Source: Cupriavidus taiwanensis
Lineage (GTDB): Bacteria > Pseudomonadota > Gammaproteobacteria > Burkholderiales > Burkholderiaceae
Length of the DNA stretch: 43,842 bases
Assembly (NCBI RefSeq): GCF_900249755.1
Contig: NZ_LT976853.1
Span: 759,299 to 803,140, forward strand
Direction: 5' to 3'
Position numbers and translations under genes: made by a program. A model generated the notes under the pieces. It worked only from the letters and a program-made list of their open reading frames with translations, was not told the DNA's origin and made no database searches. Of this stretch, positions 1 through 9,373 are shown one piece after another; position 1 is the stretch's first letter; every line of letters begins with the position of its first letter.

Positions 1-38
1 TGGCATACCGAATGCCCGGACTTCGCGGCTACGCCCGG

Positions 39-71
39 CCCTCACCCCAACCCTCTCCCAAAGGGAGAGGG
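39..71 (-). repeat. REP-like palindromic element, copy 1
   Basis: CCCTCACCCCAA leads into a 9-bp inverted repeat, CCCTCTCCC-AAA-GGGAGAGGG (51-59 and 63-71). The same core occurs at 26918-26953, 26997-27035, 43682-43717 and 43803-43838. Here the GGGTTGGGGTGAGGG arm reads on the minus strand, the reverse of the copies at the right end. It lies upstream of gdhA. It looks like a dispersed intergenic palindrome of REP type; no function is visible. Confidence 0.7.
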
Positions 72-196
72 AGTACCCAGCCGGTTCGCAGAAACGTTAT
101 GCATGTTTTGCATGACCGGATGAACAAACGGCATTGGATTCCGACCGGCCGCCAAGCCTAAGCTTGCGCCCATCTTCCACCCCGGAAACCACCCCG

Positions 197-1504
197 ATGT
201 CTTCCGCAGCACCGACCAATATTGCTGGCCAAAAGCACGCACTCCCGTCTTACCTCAACGCCGACAACCTCGGCCCCTGGGGCATCTACCTGCAGCAAGT
301 CGACCGCGTCACGCCCTACCTGGGTTCGCTGGCGCGCTGGGTCGAGACCCTGAAGCGTCCCAAGCGCGCCCTGGTCGTCGACGTCCCCATCGAACTCGAT
401 AACGGCACCATCGCCCACTTCGAGGGCTACCGGGTGCAGCACAACCTGTCGCGCGGCCCGGGCAAGGGCGGCGTGCGCTTCCACCAGGACGTGACCCTGT
501 CCGAGGTGATGGCGCTGTCGGCCTGGATGTCGGTGAAGAACGCCGCGGTCAACGTGCCGTACGGCGGTGCCAAGGGCGGCATCCGCGTCGACCCGCGCAC
601 GCTGTCGCACGCCGAGCTGGAGCGCCTGACGCGCCGCTACACCAGCGAGATCAACATCATCATCGGGCCGAGCAAGGACATTCCGGCGCCGGACGTCAAC
701 ACCAACGCGCAGGTGATGGCGTGGATGATGGACACCTATTCGATGAACTCGGGCAGCACCGCGACCGGCGTCGTGACCGGCAAGCCGATTTCGCTGGGCG
801 GCTCGCTGGGCCGCCACGAGGCCACCGGCCGCGGCGTGTTCGTGGTCGGCTCCGAGGCCGCGCGCAATATCGGCCTCGAGGTCAAGGGCGCGCGCGTGGC
901 GGTGCAGGGCTTCGGCAATGTCGGCGCGGTGGCCGCCAAGCTGTTCCATGAGGCCGGCGCCAAGGTAGTGGCGGTGCAGGACCACCGCACCACGCTGTTC
1001 GACCCGGCCGGCCTGGACGTGCCGGCGATGATGGAATATGCCTCGCACAGCGGCACCATCGACGGCTTCCGCGGCGAAGTCCTGCGTACCGAGCAGTTCT
1101 GGGAAGTCGACTGCGACATCCTGATCCCGGCCGCGCTGGAAGGCCAGATTACCGTCGACAACGCGCCGAAGATCACGGCAAAGCTGGTGATCGAGGGCGC
1201 CAACGGCCCGACCACGCCGCAGGCCGATGACATCCTGCGCGAGCGCAATATCCTGGTCTGCCCGGACGTGATCGCCAACGCCGGCGGCGTGACCGTGTCC
1301 TACTTCGAATGGGTGCAGGATTTCTCGAGCTTCTTCTGGACCGAGGAAGAGATCAACCAGCGCCTGGTACGGATCATGCAAGAAGCCTTCCGGGCAATCT
1401 GGCAGGTGGCACAGGAAAACAAGGTGACGCTGCGCACGGCGGCGTTTATCGTGGCCTGTACGCGGATCCTGCAGGCGCGCGAAATGCGCGGCCTGTACCC
1501 CTGA
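197..1504 (+). CDS. gdhA: Glutamate dehydrogenase (Glu/Leu/Phe/Val family)
   Basis: Oxidative deamination of glutamate to 2-oxoglutarate, or the reverse amination, in the cytoplasm; 435 residues, usual for the hexameric bacterial enzyme. The N-terminal substrate domain carries [11 protein letters not shown] (87-97) and PYGGAKGG (121-128), whose Lys126 is the expected catalytic lysine. The Rossmann domain follows, with GFGNVG at 238-243. The ATG at 197 is preferred because homologues, as I remember them, begin [12 protein letters not shown]; an in-frame ATG at 134 would add 21 residues of low-complexity sequence. A perfect hairpin (1585-1616) follows the gene. Next downstream is a glutamate/aspartate importer, so uptake and catabolism of glutamate are neighbours. 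NAD versus NADP preference cannot be read from the sequence. The family call is firm. Confidence 0.96.
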   Translation: MSSAAPTNIAGQKHALPSYLNADNLGPWGIYLQQVDRVTPYLGSLARWVETLKRPKRALVVDVPIELDNGTIAHFEGYRVQHNLSRGPGKGGVRFHQDVTLSEVMALSAWMSVKNAAVNVPYGGAKGGIRVDPRTLSHAELERLTRRYTSEINIIIGPSKDIPAPDVNTNAQVMAWMMDTYSMNSGSTATGVVTGKPISLGGSLGRHEATGRGVFVVGSEAARNIGLEVKGARVAVQGFGNVGAVAAKLFHEAGAKVVAVQDHRTTLFDPAGLDVPAMMEYASHSGTIDGFRGEVLRTEQFWEVDCDILIPAALEGQITVDNAPKITAKLVIEGANGPTTPQADDILRERNILVCPDVIANAGGVTVSYFEWVQDFSSFFWTEEEINQRLVRIMQEAFRAIWQVAQENKVTLRTAAFIVACTRILQAREMRGLYP

Positions 1505-1584
1505 ACGGGGCAGGCAGGGCCGGGGCGAGGCACTCGTATGGTGCGGTGCAATAATCGCCGCGGCCCCGTTTTCATGACCGTCAG

Positions 1585-1616
1585 ACGCGGTCTCCGGCAA
1601 GCGCCGGAGACCGCGT
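1585..1616 (+). terminator. Hairpin downstream of gdhA
   Basis: Perfect 14-bp inverted repeat ACGCGGTCTCCGGC / GCCGGAGACCGCGT around a 4-nt loop, 80 bases after the gdhA stop. There is no U-tract, so it is either a GC-only terminator or an mRNA 3'-end stabiliser rather than a classic intrinsic terminator. Confidence 0.55.
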
Positions 1617-1680
1617 TGTCGTATCCGGACGCGCTGCGCACGGATTGCCCCGAAGTGGGGTTCTAGGAGAAAACCCAGTT

Positions 1681-1738
1681 GTATTGCGGCGGATGCTGCG
1701 CAATACTGTTTCACCAGTGGGGGTTTTATTCTTAGAAT
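1681..1738 (+). promoter_or_regulatory. Putative gltI promoter with upstream dyad
   Basis: TTTCAC (1709-1714) and TAGAAT (1733-1738), 18 bases apart, form a plausible sigma-70 promoter about 32 bases before gltI. Immediately upstream is a perfect 8-bp inverted repeat, GTATTGCG (1681-1688) and CGCAATAC (1699-1706), spaced by 10. A dyad abutting the -35 element is a typical activator-binding position. An alternative promoter, TTGTAT (1679) with AATACT (1702), overlaps the dyad. The regulator is unknown. Confidence 0.45.
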
Positions 1739-1769
1739 CCCGCTTTCTCTTCATGGTCAAGGAGATGTT

Positions 1770-2669
1770 ATGAATTTCGCCAAGTTGGCTGCCCTGATGA
1801 TTGCCGGGGGTGTTATGTGCGGGACGGCACAGGCAGCCGAACAACTGACGGGCACGCTGAAGAAGATCAAGGACACCGGCGTCATCACGCTCGGCGTGCG
1901 CGAGTCGTCGATTCCGTTCAACTACAACCTGGGCGGCGTGCGCCAGGTCGGCTATTCCTACGATATCAACATGAAGATCGTGGAAGCCATCAAGGACCAG
2001 CTGAAGCTGCCCAACCTGCAGGTCAAGGAAATCCCGATCACCTCGCAGAACCGCATCACGCTGCTGCAGAACGGCACCATCGACATCGAGTGCGGTTCCA
2101 CCACCAACAACCTGGAACGCCAGAAGCAGGTCGCGTTCACCAACTCCATCTTCATCATCGGCACCCGCATCATGGTGAAGAAGGACGCCGGCATCAAGGA
2201 CTGGGCCGACCTGAAGGGCAAGAATGTCGTCACCACCGCCGGCACCACGTCGGAGCGCCTGCTGCGCAAGATGAACGACGAGCAGAAGCTGGGCGTGAAC
2301 ATCATCAGCACCAAGGACCATGGCCAGTCGTTCCTGACGCTGGAATCGGGCCGCGCGGTCGCGTTCATGATGGATGACGCGCTGCTGTACGGCGAGCGCG
2401 CCAAGGCCAAGAACCCGGCCGACTGGATCGTGGTGGGCAAGCCGCAATCGCGCGAGTCCTACGGCTGCATGATCCGCAAGGACGACCCGCAGTTCAAGAA
2501 GCTGTCCGACACCGTGATCTCCGGCATGATGAAGGACGGCTCGATCAACACCCTGTACACCAAGTGGTTCATGCAACCGGTTCCGCCCAAGGGCCTGAAC
2601 CTGGACTTCCCGCTGTCCGAAGACATGAAGGCGCTGATCAAGGCGCCTAACGACAAGGCGCTGGACTGA
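1770..2669 (+). CDS. gltI: Glutamate/aspartate ABC transporter, periplasmic binding protein
   Basis: Captures glutamate and aspartate in the periplasm and delivers them to the GltJK permease. The 299-residue product begins with a clear signal peptide (hydrophobic residues 5-20, AQA|AE cleavage after about residue 22), then a two-lobed family 3 solute-binding domain with GVITLGVRESSIPFNY and the IECGSTTNN segment typical of GltI. AAGGAGA (1759-1765) is an excellent ribosome-binding site 5 bases from the ATG. The gene heads gltIJKL. A hairpin with a U-run lies between it and gltJ, which should leave binding protein mRNA in excess. Glutamate/aspartate specificity is inferred from family resemblance and the gene order. 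Confidence 0.95.
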   Translation: MNFAKLAALMIAGGVMCGTAQAAEQLTGTLKKIKDTGVITLGVRESSIPFNYNLGGVRQVGYSYDINMKIVEAIKDQLKLPNLQVKEIPITSQNRITLLQNGTIDIECGSTTNNLERQKQVAFTNSIFIIGTRIMVKKDAGIKDWADLKGKNVVTTAGTTSERLLRKMNDEQKLGVNIISTKDHGQSFLTLESGRAVAFMMDDALLYGERAKAKNPADWIVVGKPQSRESYGCMIRKDDPQFKKLSDTVISGMMKDGSINTLYTKWFMQPVPPKGLNLDFPLSEDMKALIKAPNDKALD

Positions 2670-2690
2670 CCTGCCGTTGACAGCATTGCG

Positions 2691-2721
2691 AAACGGAAGG
2701 CTCGTCCTTCCGTTTCTTTTT
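2691..2721 (+). terminator. Intercistronic attenuator-type terminator between gltI and gltJ
   Basis: Perfect 10-bp stem AAACGGAAGG / CCTTCCGTTT around a 5-nt loop CTCGT, followed by CTTTTT. It has every part of an intrinsic terminator, yet lies inside the operon, 22 bases after the gltI stop and 12 before gltJ. Partial termination here would make more binding protein than permease. Confidence 0.75.
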
Positions 2722-2732
2722 GAGGACGCAAC

Positions 2733-3461
2733 ATGAACTACAACTGGCATTGGGGAGTTTTCCTCGAACAGGCCGCCCAGAACGAGACCTACCTGGACTG
2801 GATGATCTCCGGCCTGAAGGTAACGCTCGCGCTGGGGCTTTCGTCCTGGGTCATTGCCCTGGTCATCGGCTCGGTGCTCGGCGTGCTGCGAACGGTGCCG
2901 AACAAATGGCTGGCGGGCATTGCCGCCACCTATGTCGAGATTTTCCGCAACATCCCGCTGCTGGTGCAGCTGTTCATCTGGTACTTCGTCGCGCCCGAGC
3001 TGCTGCCCGGCGGCGAGGCGATCAAGCAGATGAACCCGTTCGCGCAGCAGTTCCTGGCCGCCATGCTGTGCCTGGGCACGTTCACCGCCGCGCGGGTCTG
3101 CGAGCAGGTGCGCTCGGGCATCAACTCGCTCGCGCGCGGACAGAAGAACGCCGGCCTGGCGATGGGCTTCACGCTGCCGCAGACCTACCGCCACGTGCTG
3201 CTGCCGATGGCGTTCCGCGTGATCGTGCCGCCGCTGACCTCCGAATTCCTGAACATCTTCAAGAACTCGGCGGTGGCGTCGACCATCGGCCTGCTGGAAC
3301 TGGCCGCGCAGGGGCGCCAGCTGGTGGACTACACCGCGCGTCCGTATGAATCGTTCATCGCGGTCACGCTGATGTACGCGCTGATCAACGTGACGGTGAT
3401 GCTGATCATGCGCTGGGTGGAAGCCCGCACGCGCGTGCCCGGCTTTATCGGCGGCAAGTAA
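2733..3461 (+). CDS. gltJ: Glutamate/aspartate ABC transporter permease GltJ
   Basis: Inner-membrane half-permease of the His/Glu/Gln/Arg family, 242 residues. Hydrophobic segments lie around residues 27-52, 62-88, 104-122, 160-185 and 205-232. The cytoplasmic EAA loop, which docks on the ATPase, is the stretch NAGLAMGFTLPQTYRHVLLP (139-158). It would pair with GltK to form the channel. The GAGGA ribosome-binding site (2722-2726) lies just after the intercistronic hairpin, so translation starts immediately beyond the terminator U-run. The gene is 9 bases from gltK. The assignment rests on length, the EAA loop and the operon. Confidence 0.94.
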   Translation: MNYNWHWGVFLEQAAQNETYLDWMISGLKVTLALGLSSWVIALVIGSVLGVLRTVPNKWLAGIAATYVEIFRNIPLLVQLFIWYFVAPELLPGGEAIKQMNPFAQQFLAAMLCLGTFTAARVCEQVRSGINSLARGQKNAGLAMGFTLPQTYRHVLLPMAFRVIVPPLTSEFLNIFKNSAVASTIGLLELAAQGRQLVDYTARPYESFIAVTLMYALINVTVMLIMRWVEARTRVPGFIGGK

Positions 3462-3470
3462 GGGGGCGCC

Positions 3471-4154
3471 ATGGCTTATTCCTTCGATTTCACCTCGATC
3501 AACCCGAGCACGCTGCATGTGCTGGGCGAGGGCATGATGGTCTCGCTGAAGATCACCGTCACCGCGGTGGTGGTCGGCATCGTCTGGGGCACCATCCTCG
3601 CGATGATGCGGCTGTCGTCGTTCCGGCTGCTGAACTGGTTCGCGCAGGGCTACGTGACCGTATTCCGCTCCATCCCGCTGGTGATGGTGCTGCTGTGGTT
3701 CTTCCTGATCATCCCGCAGGTGTTGCAGGGCCTGTTCAACCTGTCGCCGGCGACCGACCTGCGCATGACCTCGGCGCTGGTGGCGTTCGCGCTGTTCGAG
3801 GCGGCGTACTACTCCGAGATCATCCGCGCCGGCATCCAGAGCGTGTCGCGCGGGCAGATGTTCGCCGCGCAGGCGCTGGGCATGACCTACGGGCAGTCGA
3901 TGCGGCTGGTGATTCTGCCGCAGGCGTTCCGCAACATGGTGCCGCTGCTGCTGACCCAGGGCATCATCCTGTTCCAGGATACGTCGCTGGTGTACGTCAG
4001 CGCGCTGGCCGACTTCTTCGGCCAGGCCTACGGCATCGGCGAGCGCGACGGGCGCATCGTCGAGATGCTGCTGTTCGCCGGCCTGGTGTACTTCATCATT
4101 TGTTTCTCCGCTTCGCTGCTGGTCAAGCGTTACCAGAAAAAGGTGGCTGTATGA
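3471..4154 (+). CDS. gltK: Glutamate/aspartate ABC transporter permease GltK
   Basis: Second permease subunit, 227 residues, with hydrophobic segments near 22-48, 65-90, 98-118 and 190-218 and an EAA loop [20 protein letters not shown] (131-150). AGGGGG (3461-3466) directly precedes the ATG. Its TGA stop overlaps the gltL ATG (ATGA at 4151-4154), so permease and ATPase synthesis are translationally coupled. GltJ and GltK share the same fold but are clearly different sequences, as expected for a heterodimeric channel. Confidence 0.94.
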   Translation: MAYSFDFTSINPSTLHVLGEGMMVSLKITVTAVVVGIVWGTILAMMRLSSFRLLNWFAQGYVTVFRSIPLVMVLLWFFLIIPQVLQGLFNLSPATDLRMTSALVAFALFEAAYYSEIIRAGIQSVSRGQMFAAQALGMTYGQSMRLVILPQAFRNMVPLLLTQGIILFQDTSLVYVSALADFFGQAYGIGERDGRIVEMLLFAGLVYFIICFSASLLVKRYQKKVAV

Positions 4155-4885
4155 TCGAAATCAATAACGTTTCCAAGTGGTATGGCTCCTTCCAGGTGCT
4201 GACCGATTGCACGACCAAGGTCGCCAAGGGTGAAGTGGTGGTGGTGTGCGGCCCGTCGGGCTCGGGCAAGTCCACGCTGATCAAGACCGTCAACGCGCTC
4301 GAGCCGTTCCAGAAGGGCGACATCCTGGTCGACGGCACCTCGGTGGGCAACCCCAAGACCAACCTGCCCAAGCTGCGTTCGCGCGTGGGCATGGTGTTCC
4401 AGAACTTCGAGCTGTTCCCGCACCTGTCGATCACCGAGAACCTGACCATCGCGCAAGTGAAGGTGCTGGGCCGCTCCAGGGATGAAGCGATGGCCAAGGG
4501 CCTGAAGTACCTGGATCGCGTCGGCCTGCGGAATCAGGCCGACAAATACCCCGGCCAGTTGTCGGGCGGCCAGCAGCAGCGCGTGGCGATTGCCCGCGCG
4601 CTGTCGATGGACCCGATCTGCATGCTGTTCGACGAACCCACTTCGGCGCTGGACCCGGAAATGGTCAACGAAGTGCTGGACGTGATGGTGCAGCTGGCGC
4701 ACGAAGGCATGACCATGATGTGCGTGACCCACGAAATGGGCTTCGCGCGCAAGGTGGCCAACCGCGTGATCTTCATGGACCAGGGCAAGATCGTCGAAGA
4801 CGCCGACAAGGAAGAGTTCTTCGGCAATATCGACGCCCGTTCGGAACGCGCGCGCCAGTTCCTGTCGAAGATCCTGCATCACTGA
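4151..4885 (+). CDS. gltL: Glutamate/aspartate ABC transporter ATP-binding protein
   Basis: Cytoplasmic ATPase of the importer, 244 residues, the usual size for the polar amino acid subfamily. Walker A is GPSGSGKST (34-42), the Q-loop is in [13 protein letters not shown], the ABC signature LSGGQQQ starts at 137, Walker B is CMLFDEP (157-163), and the switch histidine is in CVTHEMGFA. The start is the ATG that overlaps the gltK stop; the reading frame stays open far upstream inside gltK, but the family N-terminus ([12 protein letters not shown]) fixes the start. A strong terminator follows 19 bases after the stop. Confidence 0.96.
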   Translation: MIEINNVSKWYGSFQVLTDCTTKVAKGEVVVVCGPSGSGKSTLIKTVNALEPFQKGDILVDGTSVGNPKTNLPKLRSRVGMVFQNFELFPHLSITENLTIAQVKVLGRSRDEAMAKGLKYLDRVGLRNQADKYPGQLSGGQQQRVAIARALSMDPICMLFDEPTSALDPEMVNEVLDVMVQLAHEGMTMMCVTHEMGFARKVANRVIFMDQGKIVEDADKEEFFGNIDARSERARQFLSKILHH

Positions 4886-4904
4886 GCGGATCGCCGCCCC
4901 ATGG

Positions 4905-4934
4905 AAAAGGGACGCCGAGGCGTCCCTTTTTCTT
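4905..4934 (+). terminator. Bidirectional terminator after gltL
   Basis: AAAAGGGACGCC / GGCGTCCCTTTT form a near-loopless stem (11 bp with a CGAG tetraloop), followed by TCTTT. The A-run on the left gives a U-run on the minus strand, so it can also end the convergent amidotransferase transcript. Confidence 0.85.
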
Positions 4935-4948
4935 TGTGCCGCAAGCGC

Positions 4949-5779
4949 TCAGGTGCAGGCAGTATTGGCTGCGTTCTTGGCCTGGACCTCGGGCGGGATC
5001 GGCACCGTCAGCGTCATGGTCGGGCGCCCGTGCTCGAACATGATCAGTTCGCCCGGGGCGAACTGGGTCCAGGTCTCGTTGTCGGTCAGCGGCGCGGTGG
5101 CGATCACGGCGACGCGGTCGTCCGGCGTGGTCACCTGCGCGAAGTCGATCGACAGGTCGGCGTCGATCAGGTGCGCGGTCGAGAACGGCCATTGCCGCAC
5201 GATGTAGTAGAGGCGGGTCGAGCAGTGCGCGAACAGCGCCTGCCCGTTGCACAGCAGGTAGTTGAACACGCCGTGCAGCGTGATTTCGCGGGTGATGTCG
5301 GCCAGCGCGTGGCCCAGCTCGTTCAGCGGCGGCTGCGAGCCCGGGAAGCGCTTGCGCAGGCCCTGCATCAACGTGCAGAAGGCCAGTTCGCTGTCGGTGT
5401 CGCCCACCGGCTGGTAGACGCCGGACAGGAACGGGGTGAAGCCGTGCAGGTCGCCGTTATGGGCAAAGATCCAGTGCCGGCCCCACAGCTCGCGCATGAA
5501 GGGGTGGCAGTTCTCCAGCAGCACGGTGCCTTGCGTGGCCTTGCGGATATGCGAGATGACGTTCTTGGACTTGATCGGGTAGCGCTTGATCAGGTCCGCC
5601 ACCGGCGAGGTGCCGGCGGACTGGTTGTCGATGAACAGGCGGCAGGCCTTGTCCTCGAAGAAGGCGACACCGAAGCCGTCGGCGTGGTGGTCGGTCAGGC
5701 CGCCGCGCGCGGCAAAGCCGGTGAAGGAGAACGTCACGTCGGTCGGCGTGGCGCAGTTCATGCCTAGCAGCTGGCACAT
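4949..5779 (-). CDS. Class II glutamine amidotransferase, YafJ-like
   Basis: Protein of 276 residues that starts MCQLLGMNC: after methionine removal Cys2 becomes the N-terminal nucleophile of Ntn-type glutaminase domains. Other family marks are the DHHADGFGVAFFED segment, the HIRKATQG stretch, the FAHNGDLHGF loop and DTDSELAF. This matches the YafJ/DUF4347-like stand-alone class II amidotransferases, which have a glutaminase domain but no recognisable synthase domain, so the ammonia acceptor is unknown. Family members are often annotated as predicted glutamine amidotransferases, and I see nothing here that narrows the reaction. It is convergent with gltL and divergent from ttuC across a 131-base gap. 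Confidence 0.85.
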   Translation of the reverse strand: MCQLLGMNCATPTDVTFSFTGFAARGGLTDHHADGFGVAFFEDKACRLFIDNQSAGTSPVADLIKRYPIKSKNVISHIRKATQGTVLLENCHPFMRELWGRHWIFAHNGDLHGFTPFLSGVYQPVGDTDSELAFCTLMQGLRKRFPGSQPPLNELGHALADITREITLHGVFNYLLCNGQALFAHCSTRLYYIVRQWPFSTAHLIDADLSIDFAQVTTPDDRVAVIATAPLTDNETWTQFAPGELIMFEHGRPTMTLTVPIPPEVQAKNAANTACT

Positions 5780-5910
5780 GTCGGGGCACCGGTCGGCAGC
5801 GGGCTGCCGCTTTGCAATAGAATGCAGGCATTATCCCGCGCGCCCGCGCCGCTGCCAAGCAAGCCGCGGGCGCCCCGGCGCCACCCTACCTGCTAGCAAT
5901 CCCGAGAACG

Positions 5911-6984
5911 ATGAGCCAATACAAGATTGCCGTGATTCCCGGAGACGGAATCGGCACGGAAGTCATGCCCGAGGGCATCCGCGTGATGGACGCCGCGGCG
6001 CGCCGCTTCGGCATCGACTTCCAGTGGGATCACTTCGATTTTTCCAGCTGCGACTACTACGCCCGCCACGGCAAGATGCTGCCGGACGACTGGTTCGACA
6101 CGCTGGTCAAGTACGACGCCATCTATTTCGGCGCGGTCGGCTGGCCGGATGCGGTGCCTGACCATGTCTCGCTGTGGGGCTCGCTGCTGCAGTTCCGCCG
6201 GTCGTTCGACCAGTACGTGAACCTGCGCCCGGTGCGGCTGATGCCGGGCATCAAAAGCCCGCTGGCCGGCCGCCAGCCGGGTGACATCGATTTCTACGTG
6301 GTGCGCGAGAACACCGAGGGCGAGTACTCCAGCATCGGCGGGCGCATGTTCCCCGGCACCGAGCGCGAGATCGTGGTGCAGGAAACCGTGATGAGCCGCA
6401 CCGGCGTCGACCGCATCCTGAAGTTCGCCTTCGAGCTGGCCCAGAAGCGCCCGAAGAAGCACCTGACCTCGGCCACCAAATCCAACGGCATCTCGATCAC
6501 GATGCCGTACTGGGACGAGCGTGTCGAGGCGATGGCGGCGAACTACCCCGGCATCAAAGTCGACAAGTACCACATCGACATCCTGACCGCGCATTTCGTC
6601 CAGCATCCGGACTGGTTCGACGTGGTGGTCGCCAGCAACCTGTTCGGCGACATCCTGTCCGACCTGGGCCCGGCCTGCACCGGCACCATCGGCATCGCGC
6701 CGTCGGGCAATATCAATCCGGACCGGACCTTCCCCAGCCTGTTCGAGCCGGTGCACGGCTCGGCCCCGGACATCGCCGGGCGCGGCGTGGCCAACCCGAT
6801 CGGGCAGATCTGGTGCGGCGCCATGATGCTCGAGCACCTCGGCCATGACGAGGCCGGCGCCGCCGTGCTGGGCGCGATCGAGCAGGTGCTGGCCGCCGGG
6901 CCCGAACACGCGCCGCTGACGCGCGACATCGGCGGCAAGGCCGGCACCGCGGAGCTGGGGCGCGCCATCGCGGAGGCGCTGTGA
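5911..6984 (+). CDS. ttuC: Tartrate dehydrogenase / D-malate dehydrogenase (decarboxylating)
   Basis: NAD-dependent beta-hydroxyacid oxidative decarboxylase, 357 residues, close in length to known tartrate dehydrogenases. IAVIPGDGIGTEVMPEG opens the fold. RENTEGEYSSIGGR, the catalytic-lysine stretch LTSATKSNGI and the metal-binding stretch NLFGDILSDLG (Asp247, Asp251) follow. The NAD segment is EPVHGSAPDIAGRGVANP. Known enzymes of this family act on tartrate, D-malate and meso-tartrate; the last gives D-glycerate. The next gene is a glycerate kinase, overlapping by 4 bases, which supports a tartrate or D-malate role over leuB or icd. A D-malate-specific enzyme (DmlA) is the main alternative. 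Confidence 0.88.
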   Translation: MSQYKIAVIPGDGIGTEVMPEGIRVMDAAARRFGIDFQWDHFDFSSCDYYARHGKMLPDDWFDTLVKYDAIYFGAVGWPDAVPDHVSLWGSLLQFRRSFDQYVNLRPVRLMPGIKSPLAGRQPGDIDFYVVRENTEGEYSSIGGRMFPGTEREIVVQETVMSRTGVDRILKFAFELAQKRPKKHLTSATKSNGISITMPYWDERVEAMAANYPGIKVDKYHIDILTAHFVQHPDWFDVVVASNLFGDILSDLGPACTGTIGIAPSGNINPDRTFPSLFEPVHGSAPDIAGRGVANPIGQIWCGAMMLEHLGHDEAGAAVLGAIEQVLAAGPEHAPLTRDIGGKAGTAELGRAIAEAL

Positions 6985-8288
6985 GCGCCGCGTTTGCGGG
7001 CGACGCCCGCGCATTGCTGCTGGAGACCTTCCACGCCGCCGTGGCCGCGGCCGATCCGCTGCGGATCGTCGCACAGCACCTGCCGCCGCCGTACGCCGGC
7101 GGCCGCACGCTGGTCGTTGGCGCGGGCAAGGCCGCGGCATCGATGGCCGCGGCGGTCGAGCGCGCCTACGCCGGCAAGGCGACGCTGGAAGGGCTGGTGG
7201 TCACGCGCTATGCGCACGGGCTGCCGACCGAACAGATCCGCGTGATCGAGGCAGGCCATCCGGTGCCCGACGAGTCGGGCGAGCAGGCCGCGGCGCAGAT
7301 CCTGGCCGCGGTGCAGTCGCTGACGCCGCAGGACCGGCTGCTGGTGCTGGTCTCGGGCGGCGGCTCGAGCCTGTTGTCGCTGCCGGCCGAGGGCATCCCG
7401 ATGGCCGACCTGAAGGCGACCACCCGCGAATTGCTGCGCTGTGGCGCGCCGATCACCGACATGAACATCGTGCGCAAGCACATCTCGCGCATCCAGGGCG
7501 GCCGGCTGGCGCAGTCGAGCCAGGCGCCGGTGACCACGCTGATCGTCTCGGACGTGGCCGGCGACGATCCCAGCGCGATCGCCTCGGGCCCGACCGTGGC
7601 CGACCCGAGCACGTTCGATGATGCGCTGCAGATCCTGCGCCGCTACGGCGCCCGGGTGCCGGCCAGCGTGCAGTCGCACCTGGAGCGCGGCGCGCGCGGC
7701 GAGGTGCCCGAGACCCCCAAGCCCGGCGATCCGTTGTTCGAACGTGTCGACAACCTGATGATCGCCACCGCCCACGGCAGCCTCGAAGCCGCCGCCGCGC
7801 TGTTCCGCCAGCGCGGCGTCACGCCGGTGGTGCTGGGTGACACGGTGACCGGCGAGGCGCGCGAGGTGGCGCGGGTCTATGCCGCGCTGGTGCGCGAGAT
7901 TCGCGCGTACAATGCGCCGTTTGCCGCGCCCGTGGCGCTGATCTCCGGAGGTGAGTGCACGGTCACTTTGCCGGCCGGCGGCGGCGCGAGCAAGGCGCGT
8001 GGCGGGCGCTGCTCGGAGTTCCTGCTGTCGCTGGCGGTCGAACTGGCAGGCATGCCCGATGTGTACGCGATCGCCGCCGACACCGACGGCATCGACGGCT
8101 CGGAAGACAATGCCGGCGCGCTGGCCGACCCGACCACGCTGGCGCGCGCCGAGGCCGCCGGCATGCCCGGCCAGCACCAGCTGGACGCGCACGACGCGTG
8201 GGGCCTGTTCGATGCCATCGGCGACCTGGTCGTCACCGGCCCGACGCGCACCAACGTCAACGACTACCGCGCCATCCTGATTCTCTGA
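6981..8288 (+). CDS. ttuD: Glycerate 2-kinase (MOFRL family), TtuD/GckA type
   Basis: Phosphorylates D-glycerate, probably to 2-phosphoglycerate; 435 residues. The N-terminal DUF4147 half contains [22 protein letters not shown] and [15 protein letters not shown]; the C-terminal MOFRL domain contains [31 protein letters not shown] and [12 protein letters not shown]. Proteins like this are often called hydroxypyruvate reductase from the old TtuD name, but the domain pair is that of glycerate kinase. The start is GTG at 6981, overlapping the ttuC stop (GTGA), so the two are translationally coupled. It lies 46 bases upstream of pyrC. Confidence 0.88.
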   Translation: MSAAFAGDARALLLETFHAAVAAADPLRIVAQHLPPPYAGGRTLVVGAGKAAASMAAAVERAYAGKATLEGLVVTRYAHGLPTEQIRVIEAGHPVPDESGEQAAAQILAAVQSLTPQDRLLVLVSGGGSSLLSLPAEGIPMADLKATTRELLRCGAPITDMNIVRKHISRIQGGRLAQSSQAPVTTLIVSDVAGDDPSAIASGPTVADPSTFDDALQILRRYGARVPASVQSHLERGARGEVPETPKPGDPLFERVDNLMIATAHGSLEAAAALFRQRGVTPVVLGDTVTGEAREVARVYAALVREIRAYNAPFAAPVALISGGECTVTLPAGGGASKARGGRCSEFLLSLAVELAGMPDVYAIAADTDGIDGSEDNAGALADPTTLARAEAAGMPGQHQLDAHDAWGLFDAIGDLVVTGPTRTNVNDYRAILIL

Positions 8289-8334
8289 TTCCGACGAACG
8301 CCGGCCGCCGCCCGCGGCCGGCCCCAAGCTAGCC

Positions 8335-9369
8335 ATGACCCAGAAGCTCACCATCACCCGCCCGGACGACTGGCACCTGCACCTGCGCGACGGCGCGGCG
8401 CTGGCTGCCGTGCTGCCCGACACCGCCCGCCAGTTTGCCCGCGCCATCGTCATGCCCAACCTGAAGCCGCCGGTCACCACGGTGGCGCAGGCGCAGGCCT
8501 ATCGCGCCCGCATCCTGGCGGCGCTGCCGGCCGGCATGCAGTTCGAGCCGCTGATGACGCTGTACCTGACCGACAACACCAGCGCCGAGGAAATCGCGGC
8601 GGCCAAGGCCAGCGGCTTCGTGCACGGCGTCAAGCTCTATCCGGCGGGCGCAACCACCAACAGCGACGCCGGCGTGACCGATATCCGCCGCTGCTACCCG
8701 GCGCTGGAAGCGATGCAGCGCGCCGGCCTGCCGCTGCTGGTGCACGGCGAAGTCACCGACCCGGCCATCGACATCTTCGACCGCGAGGCCGTCTTCATCG
8801 AGCAGGTGATGAGCCCGCTGCGCCGCGACATGCCCGAGCTGAAGGTGGTGTTCGAGCACATCACCACCAAGGATGCGGCGCAGTACGTGCGCGACGCCAG
8901 CGGCCCGGTCGGCGCCACCATCACCGCGCACCACCTGCTCTACAACCGCAACGCCATCTTCACGGGCGGCATCCGCCCGCACTACTACTGCCTGCCGGTG
9001 CTCAAGCGCGAAACCCACCGCGAGGCGTTGGTGGCGGCCGCCACCTCGGGCAGCGAGCGCTTCTTCCTGGGCACCGACAGCGCCCCGCACGCGCGCGGCC
9101 TGAAAGAGCACGCCTGCGGCTGCGCCGGCTGCTATACCGCGCTGCATGCGATGGAGCTGTACGCCGAGGCCTTCGACGCCGCCGGCGCGCTCGACAAGCT
9201 GGAAGCCTTTGCCAGCTTCAACGGCCCGGCCTTTTACGGCCTGCCGCGCAACACCGGCACGCTGACGCTGGAGCGCGAAGACTGGGAACTGCCGGCCGAA
9301 CTGCCCTACGGCGACACCACGCTGGTGCCGCTGCGCGGCGGCGAGACGCTGCGCTGGAAGGCACGCTGA
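8335..9369 (+). CDS. pyrC: Dihydroorotase
   Basis: Pyrimidine biosynthesis: cyclises N-carbamoyl-aspartate to dihydroorotate. This is a class II dihydroorotase of 344 residues, like the Escherichia coli enzyme. The zinc-binding HLH (His14, His16) is in [10 protein letters not shown]; Lys100 in [10 protein letters not shown] is the carbamylated metal bridge; VHGEVTD and FEHITT give further metal histidines, and FLGTDSAPH supplies the catalytic aspartate. Its ATG lies 46 bases after the ttuD stop. No pyrimidine gene is adjacent. The next gene begins only 4 bases after the pyrC stop. Confidence 0.96.
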   Translation: MTQKLTITRPDDWHLHLRDGAALAAVLPDTARQFARAIVMPNLKPPVTTVAQAQAYRARILAALPAGMQFEPLMTLYLTDNTSAEEIAAAKASGFVHGVKLYPAGATTNSDAGVTDIRRCYPALEAMQRAGLPLLVHGEVTDPAIDIFDREAVFIEQVMSPLRRDMPELKVVFEHITTKDAAQYVRDASGPVGATITAHHLLYNRNAIFTGGIRPHYYCLPVLKRETHREALVAAATSGSERFFLGTDSAPHARGLKEHACGCAGCYTALHAMELYAEAFDAAGALDKLEAFASFNGPAFYGLPRNTGTLTLEREDWELPAELPYGDTTLVPLRGGETLRWKAR

Positions 9370-9373
9370 AGCC

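Noticed and set aside
158..1714. Long open frame opposite gdhA
   Set aside because: Shadow of gdhA codon bias; no ribosome-binding site or family resemblance.
3695..4885. A long version of GltL extending into gltK
   Set aside because: The extra sequence is the gltK region in another frame; the ATG at 4151 gives the normal family N-terminus and an ATGA overlap.
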